This document shows, piece after piece, positions 50,917-64,000 of a DNA stretch of 64,000 nt (its first letter is position 1; every line of letters begins with the position of its first letter). Both the position numbers and the translations under genes were made by a program. The DNA comes from JAIBJN01 sp963775505 (GTDB lineage: Bacteria; Actinomycetota; Thermoleophilia; Gaiellales; Gaiellaceae). Where the stretch lies: assembly GCA_963775505.1 (NCBI GenBank), contig CAVZIL010000004.1, forward strand, positions 206,517-270,516, written 5' to 3'. The notes under the pieces are model-generated. The model was given only the letters and a program-made list of their open reading frames with translations. It was not told the DNA's origin and searched no databases.

Positions 50917-51342
50917 ATGGCGAAGAAAATCCTCACACTCATCAAGCTCCAGATCCCCGGTGGCCAGGCCAACCCGGCCCCGCCCGTCGGCCCCGCGCTC
51001 GGCCAGCACGGGGTCAACATCATGGAGTTCTGCAAGGCCTTCAACGCCCAGACCCAGCAGGAGAACGGGCGGATCATCCCCGTGGAGATCACGGTGTTCG
51101 AGGACCGTTCCTTCACCTTCATCACGAAGACGCCGCCCGCCGCCGTCCTCATCAAGGAGGCGCTGCGGATCGACAAGGGCTCCGGCGAGCCGAACCGCGA
51201 GAAGGTCGGCACGATCACGTCAGCCCAGGTGCGTCAGATCGCCGAGACGAAGCTCGTCGATCTGAACGCCCGCGACGTCGACCAGGCGATGAAGATCATC
51301 GAGGGCACGGCGCGCTCGATGGGCGTGGAGGTCGCCAGGTAA
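50917..51342 (+). CDS. rplK: 50S ribosomal protein L11
   Basis: 141 residues. LIKLQIPGGQANPAPPVGPALGQHGVNIMEFCKAFNAQT is the hallmark N-terminus (given here as its short parts GGQANPAPPVGPALGQHG and NIMEFCKAFN). The C-terminal RNA-binding domain ends with MKIIEGTARSMGVEV. Binds the GTPase-associated region of 23S rRNA. Stop and rplA start overlap (TAATG). Confidence 0.97.
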   Translation: MAKKILTLIKLQIPGGQANPAPPVGPALGQHGVNIMEFCKAFNAQTQQENGRIIPVEITVFEDRSFTFITKTPPAAVLIKEALRIDKGSGEPNREKVGTITSAQVRQIAETKLVDLNARDVDQAMKIIEGTARSMGVEVAR

Positions 51343-52073
51343 TGGCGCAGCACGGCAAGCGTTACACGACCGCGCGCGAGAAGATCGACCGCGAGCACGC
51401 CTACACGCCGCTCGAGGCCGTGCGCCTGGTCAAGGACGCTCCGGACGCGAAGTTCGACGAGGCGGTGGAGGCCCACTTCAACCTCGGGCTGAACGTCCGC
51501 CACGCCGACCAGCAGCTCCGCGGAACGCTCATGCTCCCGCACGGGTCGGGCAAGGACGTCCGCATCGCCGTCTTCGCCGAGGGCGAGAAGGCCCGTGAGG
51601 CGGAGGAGGCGGGCGCCGACGTGGTCGGCTCCGCCGATCTCGCCGGCCAGATCGAAGAGGGCTTCGACGACTTCGACGTCGCGATCGCGACCCCGGACAT
51701 GATGGGCACTGTCGGGAAGCTCGGCCGTATCCTCGGCCCGCGCGGGAAGATGCCGAACCCGAAGACGGGCACGGTCACGTTCGAGGTCGGCAAGGCCGTG
51801 CGGGAGGCGAAGGCGGGCAAGCTGGAGTACCGCACCGACCGGGGCGCCAACGTCCACCTCGTGATCGGGCGGAAGAGCTTCGACGAGCGCACGCTGCTCG
51901 AGAACTACGCCACCGTGGTCGAGGAGATCGTCCGCGCGAGGCCGGCCGCCGCCAAGGGTCGCTACATCCGCTCGATCACCCTGACGAGCTCCATGGGCCC
52001 CGGCGTCCGCGTCGACCCTGGGAAGACGCGCGACGTCACAGCCGAGCTCGAGGAGGAGCAGGTCCCCGCGTAG
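51342..52073 (+). CDS. rplA: 50S ribosomal protein L1
   Basis: 243 residues. The L1 signature is visible in LRGTLMLPHGSGKDVRIAVFAEG, the middle domain ATPDMMGTVGKLGRILGPRGKMPNPKTGTVT (shown by its core GRILGPRGKMPNPKTGT), and the closing IRSITLTSSMGPGVRVD. L1 stalk protein; in many bacteria it also represses its own rplK-rplA mRNA. Followed by an L10-leader-like region. Confidence 0.97.
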   Translation: MAQHGKRYTTAREKIDREHAYTPLEAVRLVKDAPDAKFDEAVEAHFNLGLNVRHADQQLRGTLMLPHGSGKDVRIAVFAEGEKAREAEEAGADVVGSADLAGQIEEGFDDFDVAIATPDMMGTVGKLGRILGPRGKMPNPKTGTVTFEVGKAVREAKAGKLEYRTDRGANVHLVIGRKSFDERTLLENYATVVEEIVRARPAAAKGRYIRSITLTSSMGPGVRVDPGKTRDVTAELEEEQVPA

Positions 52074-52214
52074 GTTTCGTCAACACGCCCGTCGCCCAAG
52101 ACAGCCGGCAGCCCTTCGGGGCGTAAGACCTGCCGAGGCGGCTCGAGCGAGACGAATCGCCTCTGCTCGTGCCCGCCCGGAAGGCGGGCACGACTCGTTC
52201 GAGGAGGTGATTCG
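52074..52214 (+). promoter_or_regulatory. L10 (rplJ) mRNA leader
   Basis: The 141 bases between rplA and rplJ have the expected rplJ leader features: a CGCCCAAGACAGCCGGCAG...CTGCCGAGGCG-type paired element containing CCTTCGGGGCG and GTAAGACC (kink-turn-like L10/L7-L12 binding site, about 52095-52142), then a perfect 11-bp hairpin (52167-52177 with 52183-52193) just before the AGGAGG ribosome site. Autoregulation of rplJL by the L10-L12 complex is established for this family. Confidence 0.7.
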
Positions 52215-52862
52215 ATGCTGAAAAAGGACAAGGAGCAGGTCGTCGCAGATCTCGTCGAGAGGCTGCGCAGCTCGAGCACGCTCATCCTGGCCGACTACCG
52301 CGGCCTCTCGGTGAGCGAGCTGGACGACGTGCGCACGAAGATCCTCGAGCACGGCGCACGCTTCACGGTCGTCAAGAACACGCTCACGAAGCGGGCCGCG
52401 GAAGAGGCCGGGCTCGACACGCTGACCGCCCTCCTCGACGGCCCGACCGCGATCGCCTTCGTCGGCGACGGCGACATGGTCGGCGTCGCGAAGACGCTCA
52501 ACGAGACGGCCAAGCGCACGAAGGTCCTCTCGATCAAGGGCGGAATCCTGGAAGGCGCGCCGATGGAGGCGGCCCAGGTCGTGGAGCTCGCGTCCCTGCC
52601 GCCCGCCGACGTGCTCCGGAGCCAGGTGCTCGGCGTCATCGTCGGCCCGCTGACCGCGATCGTCGGGCTCTTCGCCGCACCGCTCCAGGACTTCGTCGGC
52701 CTGCTCGACGCGCGTGTCGAGCAGCTCGGCGCGCCCGAAGCGGAGCCCGCAGAGGCCCAGGAGACCGAGGAGGCAACCCCCGAGGCGCCACCTGAGGCCT
52801 CGACAGAGACATCCGAGGAAACGGCTGACGAAGCAGCCGAAGAGACCAAAGAGGAGGAATAG
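52215..52862 (+). CDS. rplJ: 50S ribosomal protein L10
   Basis: 215 residues. LVERLRSSSTLILADYRGLSVSELDDVRTKILEHGARFTVVKNTL is represented by the core motifs ILADYRGLSV and FTVVKNTL; later GPTAIAF and PPADVLRSQVLGVI. The last 40 residues are a Glu/Ala/Thr-rich acidic tail, longer than usual. L10 anchors L7/L12 dimers at the stalk. GAGGAGGT precedes the ATG. Confidence 0.97.
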   Translation: MLKKDKEQVVADLVERLRSSSTLILADYRGLSVSELDDVRTKILEHGARFTVVKNTLTKRAAEEAGLDTLTALLDGPTAIAFVGDGDMVGVAKTLNETAKRTKVLSIKGGILEGAPMEAAQVVELASLPPADVLRSQVLGVIVGPLTAIVGLFAAPLQDFVGLLDARVEQLGAPEAEPAEAQETEEATPEAPPEASTETSEETADEAAEETKEEE

Positions 52863-52864
52863 CG

Positions 52865-53257
52865 ATGGCTGCAACCGCAGTCGACAAGGTGTTCGACGAG
52901 CTCGGGAAGATGACCGTTCTCGACCTCGTCGAGCTGAAGAAGAAGATCGAGGAGGAGTGGGGCGTCACCGCCGCCGCTCCGGTCGCGGTCGCCGCCCCCG
53001 GCGCGGCTCCAGCCGCCGCCGGCGACGGTGCGGGTGCCGAGGAGAAGACCGAGTTCGACGTCGTCCTCACCGGCGCCGGGGACAAGAAGATCCAGGTGAT
53101 CAAGGTCGTCCGCGCCATCACGGGCCTCGGACTGAAGGAGGCCAAGGACCTCGTCGACGGGGCCCCGAACCCCGTCAAGGAGGGCGTGGCCCAGGAGGAG
53201 GCCGACTCGATCAAGGCGCAGCTCGAAGAAGCCGGCGCCGGCGTCGAGATCAAGTAG
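52865..53257 (+). CDS. rplL: 50S ribosomal protein L7/L12
   Basis: 130 residues. N-terminal dimerisation helix region (VDKVFDELGKMTVLDLVELKKKIEEEWGV), Ala/Pro hinge (about 45-65), and the C-terminal factor-binding domain EKTEFDVVLTGAGDKKIQVIKVVRAITGLGLKEAKDLVDGAP, identified by GLGLKEAKDLVD. Recruits translational GTPases. Two bases after rplJ, followed by a strong terminator. Confidence 0.97.
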   Translation: MAATAVDKVFDELGKMTVLDLVELKKKIEEEWGVTAAAPVAVAAPGAAPAAAGDGAGAEEKTEFDVVLTGAGDKKIQVIKVVRAITGLGLKEAKDLVDGAPNPVKEGVAQEEADSIKAQLEEAGAGVEIK

Positions 53258-53278
53258 CTCCAAGCGTCATCGGAGCGA

Positions 53279-53309
53279 GCGAAGGGCCGGGCAAGACCCG
53301 GCCCTTCGC
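53279..53309 (+). terminator. Strong terminator after rplL
   Basis: Perfect 13-bp stem (53279-53291 with 53297-53309, GCGAAGGGCCGGG) around CAAGA, followed by GTTT. It closes the rplJL unit 21 bases after the stop. Confidence 0.85.
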
Positions 53310-53400
53310 GTTTCCCCAGCTTCCCCAGGCCGTTTCGGCCCGTCCCACTCCTGGAGAGGCGGATGAGCCGGCGCCTCACCGTCCCCTCCGGCCTTGTCCA

Positions 53401-53413
53401 GGTGCCTGGCACC
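53401..53413 (+). repeat. REP-like near-palindrome
   Basis: GGTGCC-T-GGCACC at 53401-53413, a 6-bp palindrome with a one-base centre. It resembles the REP/RAYT-type palindromes (GGTGCCTGACACC-like) scattered in many genomes, but only one copy is in this window. Confidence 0.35.
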
Positions 53414-53448
53414 GAGACGTGGCTGCCGCGGACGGTGTGGAGAATGTT

Positions 53449-53476
53449 GAAGAGGCCCGCGCGAGCGGGCCTCTTC
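53449..53476 (-). terminator. Terminator hairpin of the 53503 gene
   Basis: Perfect 12-bp stem (53449-53460 with 53465-53476, GAAGAGGCCCGC) with a GCGA loop, 26 bases beyond the stop of the minus-strand gene. No T-run on either side; may act in both directions. Confidence 0.6.
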
Positions 53477-53502
53477 GCTGGACGGGGAGAATCGTGCGCC
53501 CG

Positions 53503-54261
53503 CTACGCGGCGGTGTCCCAGTAGAGGACGTCGGCGGAGGCGCCGCCGCCGGAGTCGTCGTCATCGCCGCCGTCGCGCGGGGCGAATCCCGGCCCGCCGA
53601 AGGGCGGGCCGAAGCCGTGCGCGCGGGGGCCCGGGAAGGTCCCGTCGACGAGGTCGTCGATCGAGCTCTGCAGCCGCTCGTGGATCGCGTCTGCCTGCTC
53701 CTGCGTGAGCCGTTCGTTCGCCACGGCCTCGTCGAGGGCGGACCTGGCGCCGTCGAGAATGGCCTGCTTCAGGCCGTCGACAGGCTTGCCCTCGGCCTCG
53801 GCGATCTCGGCGAGGGACTTCCCATCGGCCAGCTGCTCGCGCAGCTCCGCCTCGGTCAGGCCGAGGTAGTCGGCCGCCGCCGAGAGCTTGTCGGGATGAA
53901 AGAGGAAGAAGTGATGGCCCGGCCCGGGGCCGTCGCCGAAGTCGCCGTGGCCGCGGAACCCGAAGAGGCCGGGCCCGAAGAACGACGGGCCTTCGCCTGA
54001 CTCGATCCGGGATCGGAGCTCCTCGGCCTGCTCCTCGGTGATCCTGCCGTCCTCGAGCGCCTGGTTCACCTGGTCGATCGCCGCAGCCTTCGTCGCGTCC
54101 TCGAGCTCCTCCGTCGAGATGCCCAGATGCCTGGCCACGGCGTCGAGGAACGACGAGGCCGGCGCATCCGCCTGGGCGGCCGCGATCGCCGCTCCGCCGC
54201 CCGCCACGGCCAGTCCGGCCACCGTGGCGGCCAGAGCCTTCCTGGAAGTCAGCTTGCTCAT
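53503..54261 (-). CDS. Secreted helical protein controlled with HtrA
   Basis: 252 residues with a signal peptide (about 1-30, AIAAAQA). The mature part has repeated helical units such as FLDAVARHLGISTEELEDATKAAAIDQVNQALEDGRITEEQAEELRSRI, recognisable by LGISTEEL and GRITEEQAEEL, and a second set LGLTEAELREQLADGKSLAEIAEAEGK. This resembles the DUF2680/SHOCT-like linker class. A Gly/Phe/Pro/Asp-rich C-terminus follows. No catalytic motif. A phased 11-bp repeat cluster upstream matches that of htrA, so it is likely an envelope-stress client or chaperone. Function unknown. Confidence 0.7.
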   Translation of the reverse strand: MSKLTSRKALAATVAGLAVAGGGAAIAAAQADAPASSFLDAVARHLGISTEELEDATKAAAIDQVNQALEDGRITEEQAEELRSRIESGEGPSFFGPGLFGFRGHGDFGDGPGPGHHFFLFHPDKLSAAADYLGLTEAELREQLADGKSLAEIAEAEGKPVDGLKQAILDGARSALDEAVANERLTQEQADAIHERLQSSIDDLVDGTFPGPRAHGFGPPFGGPGFAPRDGGDDDDSGGGASADVLYWDTAA

Positions 54262-54306
54262 GGGGAGTCCTTTCGCTCGCTCTTTCCCACGATGGAACCG
54301 AGTGCA

Positions 54307-54345
54307 CCTAAGGGCGAGCTGAGACGTCCCTAAGAGAACCCTAAG
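54307..54345 (-). promoter_or_regulatory. Four-unit 11-bp response-regulator box
   Basis: On the minus strand CTTAGGG (54345), CTTAGGG (54334), CTCAGCT (54323), CTTAGGT (54312), each exactly 11 bases apart. Spacing equals one helical turn, as for OmpR/PhoB-type regulators. It lies about 45-85 bases upstream of the 54261 start. Confidence 0.7.
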
Positions 54346-54358
54346 AACTCCGACAACC

Positions 54359-54389
54359 GAAAGGGGCCGCCTCGTGCGCGGCCCCTTTC
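54359..54389 (-). terminator. Terminator hairpin of htrA
   Basis: Perfect 12-bp stem (54359-54370 with 54378-54389, GAAAGGGGCCGC) and a 7-base loop, 23 bases beyond the htrA stop, separating htrA from the regulatory box of the next gene. Confidence 0.75.
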
Positions 54390-54411
54390 GTCCTGCTTCC
54401 GGCCTCCTGCG

Positions 54412-55560
54412 TCAGGAAGGCCGGGTCCCGAGGGACACCTGAACGGTCGTGCTGCTGCCGTCGCGCGTGTAGGTGATCTCGACTGAGTCACCCGGGCGCT
54501 TGGCGTCGATGGCGCTCTGGAGCCCGGCGCCGTCGGCGACCGCGGTGCCGTCGACCGCGGTGATGACGTCGCCGCCCGTCGGATAGCTCTGGCCGTCGAC
54601 CGTTGCGGAGCCGGTCGCCGCGCGGAGGCCGGCCTCGGCCGCGGGAGTGCCCTGCCGCACCTCGGTCACCATGACCCCCGCTGGAACCCCGAGCTCGTCG
54701 GCGACGGACTGGGGCAGCGAGGCGACGGCGACGCCGAGGTAGGCGTGCTCGACGGAGCCGCTGGAGACGATCTGCGGGACGATCTCTGCGACGGTGCTGG
54801 AAGGGACGGCGAAGCCGATCCCGTCGTTGCCGCCCGAGTCGCTCTTGATCTGCGTGTTCACGCCGATCACCTGGCCGGCCGCGTTCAGGAGCGGGCCGCC
54901 CGAGTTGCCGTGGTTGATGGCGGCATCGGTCTGGATCGAGTTCGAGATCGTGAAGCCGTTCGGGGAGGTCATCTCCCGGTTCAGGGCGCTGACGATGCCG
55001 CTGGTGGCGGTGCCCTCGAGCCCGAACGGGCTGCCGAGCGCGACGACGCCCTCGCCGACGCTGAGCTGGCTGGAGTCACCGAGCTCGAGCGGCTTCAGCA
55101 CCGAGGCGGGCGCGTCCACCTTGATCACGGCGAGATCCGTCGAGGGATCGGTTCCCACGACGGTCGCGTCGTACGTCGAGCCGTCCCAGAAGCGGACGGA
55201 GACCTGCTCCGCACCCTCGACGACGTGGTCGTTCGTGACGATGTGGCCCTCGGCGTCGTAGACGAAGCCCGAGCCCTGGCCCTGCGCCTGCTGCTCGCCG
55301 CCGAGGGGCGACGACTGGCTGGACAGCGACGTGATCTCGACGACGGCCTGGTAGGCCTCCTCGTAGATCTCGCTGACGGAGAGCGACTCGCTGGTCGACG
55401 CCGCCGGCTGCGAGCTCTCCACGGTCACCTGGCGGACGGTGGTCGAGCCCTCGTCGGAGTCGAGAGCCGCGAACGTCGTCACCCCACCGCCCACGCCGAC
55501 GGCTGCGGCGGCGACGAGCGCTGCGGTGACGGTGGCGATACGGGTGGTGCGGGATCTCAT
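54412..55560 (-). CDS. htrA: HtrA/DegP-type serine protease with PDZ domain
   Basis: 382 residues. N-terminal membrane anchor (about 10-32), Ser/Thr linker, trypsin-like domain with His112 (VTNDHVV), Asp142 (STDLAVIKV) and Ser220 (INHGNSGGPLLN), then one PDZ domain (about 285-380, AYLGVAVASLPQSVADELGVPAGVMV ... GGDVITAVDG). Actinobacterial PepD/HtrA layout. Degrades or refolds exported proteins. Divergent from the response regulator with an 11-bp repeat array between, so it is very probably under that regulator, as PepD is under MprA in mycobacteria. Confidence 0.93.
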   Translation of the reverse strand: MRSRTTRIATVTAALVAAAAVGVGGGVTTFAALDSDEGSTTVRQVTVESSQPAASTSESLSVSEIYEEAYQAVVEITSLSSQSSPLGGEQQAQGQGSGFVYDAEGHIVTNDHVVEGAEQVSVRFWDGSTYDATVVGTDPSTDLAVIKVDAPASVLKPLELGDSSQLSVGEGVVALGSPFGLEGTATSGIVSALNREMTSPNGFTISNSIQTDAAINHGNSGGPLLNAAGQVIGVNTQIKSDSGGNDGIGFAVPSSTVAEIVPQIVSSGSVEHAYLGVAVASLPQSVADELGVPAGVMVTEVRQGTPAAEAGLRAATGSATVDGQSYPTGGDVITAVDGTAVADGAGLQSAIDAKRPGDSVEITYTRDGSSTTVQVSLGTRPS

Positions 55561-55610
55561 GACGCGTTTCCTTTCGAGAGGTGTGCGCCGTCCATGGCAG
55601 CAACGCCGTC

Positions 55611-55673
55611 TAAGACACGTCTGAGATCGCCCTAAGAAGACCGTAAGAAGCCCAGTTCTTAGCCGGCTCTCAG
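55611..55673 (-). promoter_or_regulatory. Phased 11-bp repeats between htrA and the response regulator
   Basis: Minus strand: CTTACGG (55647), CTTAGGG (55636), CTCAGAC (55625), CTTAGAC (55614), 11 bases apart. In the other direction CTTAGCC (55658) and CTCAGGT (55669) are also 11 apart, pointing to the response regulator gene. Same order as at 54307, including CTCAG in the third unit. Confidence 0.7.
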
Positions 55674-55695
55674 GTGCGGCAAGCAGAATGCCCGC

Positions 55696-56377
<682 letters not shown>

Positions 56378-56382
<5 letters not shown>

Positions 56383-56518
56383 GCCTCCTACGCCTTCGGC
56401 TCCGTCGCGCGGGGGAAACCATGTTTCCCCCGCGTGCCCCCTTCTTTGACTCAGTGAGGGAACCTCCCGGTTCCCTCACACACCCTCCACAAGCTCATGG
56501 GCCGGTGGGCCCATGAGC
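56378..56518 (+). repeat. 134-bp hairpin-rich insertion between regulator and kinase genes
   Basis: CATGAGC occurs at 56378-56384 (regulator stop) and 56512-56518 (kinase start), framing 127 bases. Inside are three perfect inverted repeats: 12 bp at 56408-56419/56423-56434, 11 bp at 56454-56464/56469-56479, and 13 bp at 56491-56503/56508-56520. The third contains the kinase ATG. A 45-codon frame (ATG 56379 to TGA 56516) overlaps both neighbours by ATGA. It looks like a small non-autonomous element with a 7-bp target duplication. Confidence 0.6.
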
Positions 56519-57841
56519 TTCCGCGCGCGCATCGCCGTTGCCGCCGCCGCCGCGGTCGCGATCGCGGTCGTCGTGGCGTCGGCAGCCGCCTACCTCGCCG
56601 TCCGCAGCCAGCTGCGCGGGCAAGTCGACGATGCCCTCGCGGACCGGGCGCGGATCATCGGGCGGCTGGACGTGGTTCCCATCGGCAACCAGTTCTTCCT
56701 GCGGATCCCGGGGCCCCAGCTGGGCGGGCCGGGCGGCTACGTTCAGGTCTACGGGCCGCAGGGGGCGATCCGCGCGCCGGGCGACGATCTCGCGCTCCCG
56801 GTCGACGACGACACGCGCGCGGCCGCAGCGGGCGCGAAGGAGGAGTACTACGGCGACGCCGAGGTGGCCGGGACCCACGTCCGGATCCTCACCGTCCCCG
56901 CCGCGGAGGGCTACGCGGTCCAGATCGCGCGGCCGCTCACCGAGGTGGACGCCTCCCTCGACCGGCTGCGCACCCTCCTGATCTTCGTGACGCTCGGCGG
57001 TATCGGGCTCGCCGCCGCGCTCGGGCTCGCCGTCGCGCGGACGGCCCTGGCCCCGGTGCGGCGGCTGACCGAGGCAACCGAGGAGGTCACCGCGACCCGT
57101 GATCTCTCCCGTCGCATGGCCGACGAGGGGACCGACGAGCTCGGCCGCCTCGCCGCGAGCTTCAACACGATGCTGGCCGCACTCGAGGACTCGGCCCGCA
57201 CGCAGCGTCGCTTCGTGGCCGACGCGTCGCACGAGCTGCGGACGCCGCTGACCAGCCTGCGCACGAACATCGAGGTCCTCGCGCGCGCGGACGCGATGCC
57301 GGCGGAGGAGCGTGAACGGCTGCTGGCCGACGTCGTCGAGCAGCTCGCCGAGATGAGCGAGCTCGTCGCGGAGCTCGTCGCGCTCGACAAGGCCCAGGAG
57401 GAGCCCGGTGCCCGCGAGGAGGTCCGACTCGACCTGATCGCGGCGGAGGCCGTCGAGCGCGCTCGCCGGAACCGGCCCGGGGTGACGTTCTCGGCGGATC
57501 TCGAAGAATCCGTCGTCACCGGCATCCCGGCCTCGCTCGAGCGGGCGATCGACAACCTGCTGGACAACGCCGCCAAGTGGAGCCCTCGAGGCGGGGTCGT
57601 CGAGGTGAGCGTCCGCGGCGGCGAGGTCGTCGTTCGCGACCATGGGCCCGGCATCGACGACGCCGACCTTCCGTACGTGTTCGACCGCTTCTACCGCGCG
57701 CCCGCCGCGCGTGGCCACGCGGGCTCGGGGCTCGGGCTCGCGATCGTGCGCCAGGTGGCAGAGAGCCACGGCGGCGAGGTGACGGCCGAGCGGGCGAACG
57801 GAGGCGGCACCCTCGTGCGCCTCCAAATCGAAGACGGCTAG
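56513..57841 (+). CDS. Sensor histidine kinase, MprB-like
   Basis: 442 residues from ATG 56513. Two membrane helices (about 7-29 and 154-176) enclose an extracellular sensor domain of about 125 residues. HAMP (about 177-229), HisKA with His240 (DASHELRTPLTSLR), and HATPase with NLLDNAAKWSP (N box), DHGPGIDD, FDRFYRAP and GSGLGLAIV. It would phosphorylate the MprA-like regulator. The expected ATGA overlap with the regulator has been separated by the hairpin element. Confidence 0.93.
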   Translation: MSFRARIAVAAAAAVAIAVVVASAAAYLAVRSQLRGQVDDALADRARIIGRLDVVPIGNQFFLRIPGPQLGGPGGYVQVYGPQGAIRAPGDDLALPVDDDTRAAAAGAKEEYYGDAEVAGTHVRILTVPAAEGYAVQIARPLTEVDASLDRLRTLLIFVTLGGIGLAAALGLAVARTALAPVRRLTEATEEVTATRDLSRRMADEGTDELGRLAASFNTMLAALEDSARTQRRFVADASHELRTPLTSLRTNIEVLARADAMPAEERERLLADVVEQLAEMSELVAELVALDKAQEEPGAREEVRLDLIAAEAVERARRNRPGVTFSADLEESVVTGIPASLERAIDNLLDNAAKWSPRGGVVEVSVRGGEVVVRDHGPGIDDADLPYVFDRFYRAPAARGHAGSGLGLAIVRQVAESHGGEVTAERANGGGTLVRLQIEDG

Positions 57842-57902
57842 CGAAATCCGCCCAGCCGCGCTATGATCCCGTCCAATCGAGCGGTTTCCCGCGGGCGTCG
57901 CG

Positions 57903-57932
57903 TTGCGTGGGGACCGCTGTTCGTGCTATTCT
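57903..57932 (+). promoter_or_regulatory. Possible sigma-70 promoter of rpoB
   Basis: TTGCGT (57903-57908), 18 bases, TATTCT (57927-57932), 77 bases before the rpoB start. The stretch 57842-58009 has no gene. Confidence 0.45.
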
Positions 57933-58009
57933 TGTCGGTCGCGCCGCTGTACCGCAGATTTCTGCCTGTTTCTTGTCGCTAGACCCTGCCTAGAGGGAGG
58001 TCTCCGTCC

Positions 58010-61615
<3,606 letters not shown>

Positions 61616-61631
61616 GGCAGGGAGAGCGAAC

Positions 61632-64000
<2,369 letters not shown>

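Overview
The window is about 64 kb of very GC-rich bacterial DNA with dense short-spaced genes, frequent GTG/TTG starts and long spurious antisense ORFs. The order tRNA-Met, rpmG, secE, nusG, rplK, rplA, rplJ, rplL ... rpoB, rpoC, an actinobacterial-type MprA/MprB-like two-component pair and an actinobacterial-type RpoC suggest a deep-branching actinobacterium. A soil or sediment member of the Thermoleophilia (Gaiellales/Solirubrobacterales) is my best guess, from gene content only.

Layout. (1) 1-18.5 kb: a nearly complete type IV pilus (T4P) locus. It holds an M23 peptidase, a PASTA protein, minor pilins, a predicted seven-bladed beta-propeller secreted protein, PilD, PilB, a divergent block (VWA/Tad-like protein, two unknowns, major pilin PilA), then PilT, PilM, PilN, PilO, a PilP-like protein, a PilV-like minor pilin, a DUF4260-like membrane protein and PilC. 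Five transcription units start with a FliA/WhiG-type (sigma-28 family) promoter, T-x-A-G-like box, 15 bp spacer, GCCGATA/T; three more carry only the -10 half. (2) 18.5-24.6 kb: a ClpC-like AAA+ unfoldase flanked by two gene-poor stretches with repeats and remnants, a secreted Ig-like protein, a NYN nuclease, a universal stress protein and a TauE exporter. (3) 24.6-27.5 kb: an arsenic cluster (two ArsR repressors sharing one operator motif, ArsC-type reductase, aquaporin, ArsM). (4) 27.6-34 kb: a six-repeat cadherin-like surface protein, a TAP-like hydrolase, NfeD, GAP and ClC membrane proteins. (5) 34-40 kb: a sulfatase island (two type I sulfatases around their own formylglycine-generating enzyme, plus a broken HAD phosphatase). 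(6) 40-45.4 kb: metabolic and membrane genes. (7) 45.4-49.7 kb: molybdate transport modABC with a TOBE-domain regulator, divergent from an MBL-rhodanese protein. (8) 49.8-53.3 kb: tRNA and ribosomal/NusG genes. (9) 53.5-57.8 kb: an envelope-stress module (secreted protein, HtrA, response regulator, histidine kinase) with phased 11-bp repeats and a 134-bp hairpin-rich insertion. (10) 58-64 kb: rpoB and the first two thirds of rpoC.

A caution: seven genes (PilX-like, pilO/pilP, arsM, first sulfatase, FGE, HAD, FAD oxidase) each show an apparent single-base frameshift, mostly an extra G or C in a short G/C run. The sequence may contain indel errors. The HAD gene, however, also has a large internal deletion and a nonsense codon and is a real pseudogene. 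I see no CRISPR array, insertion sequence or prophage.
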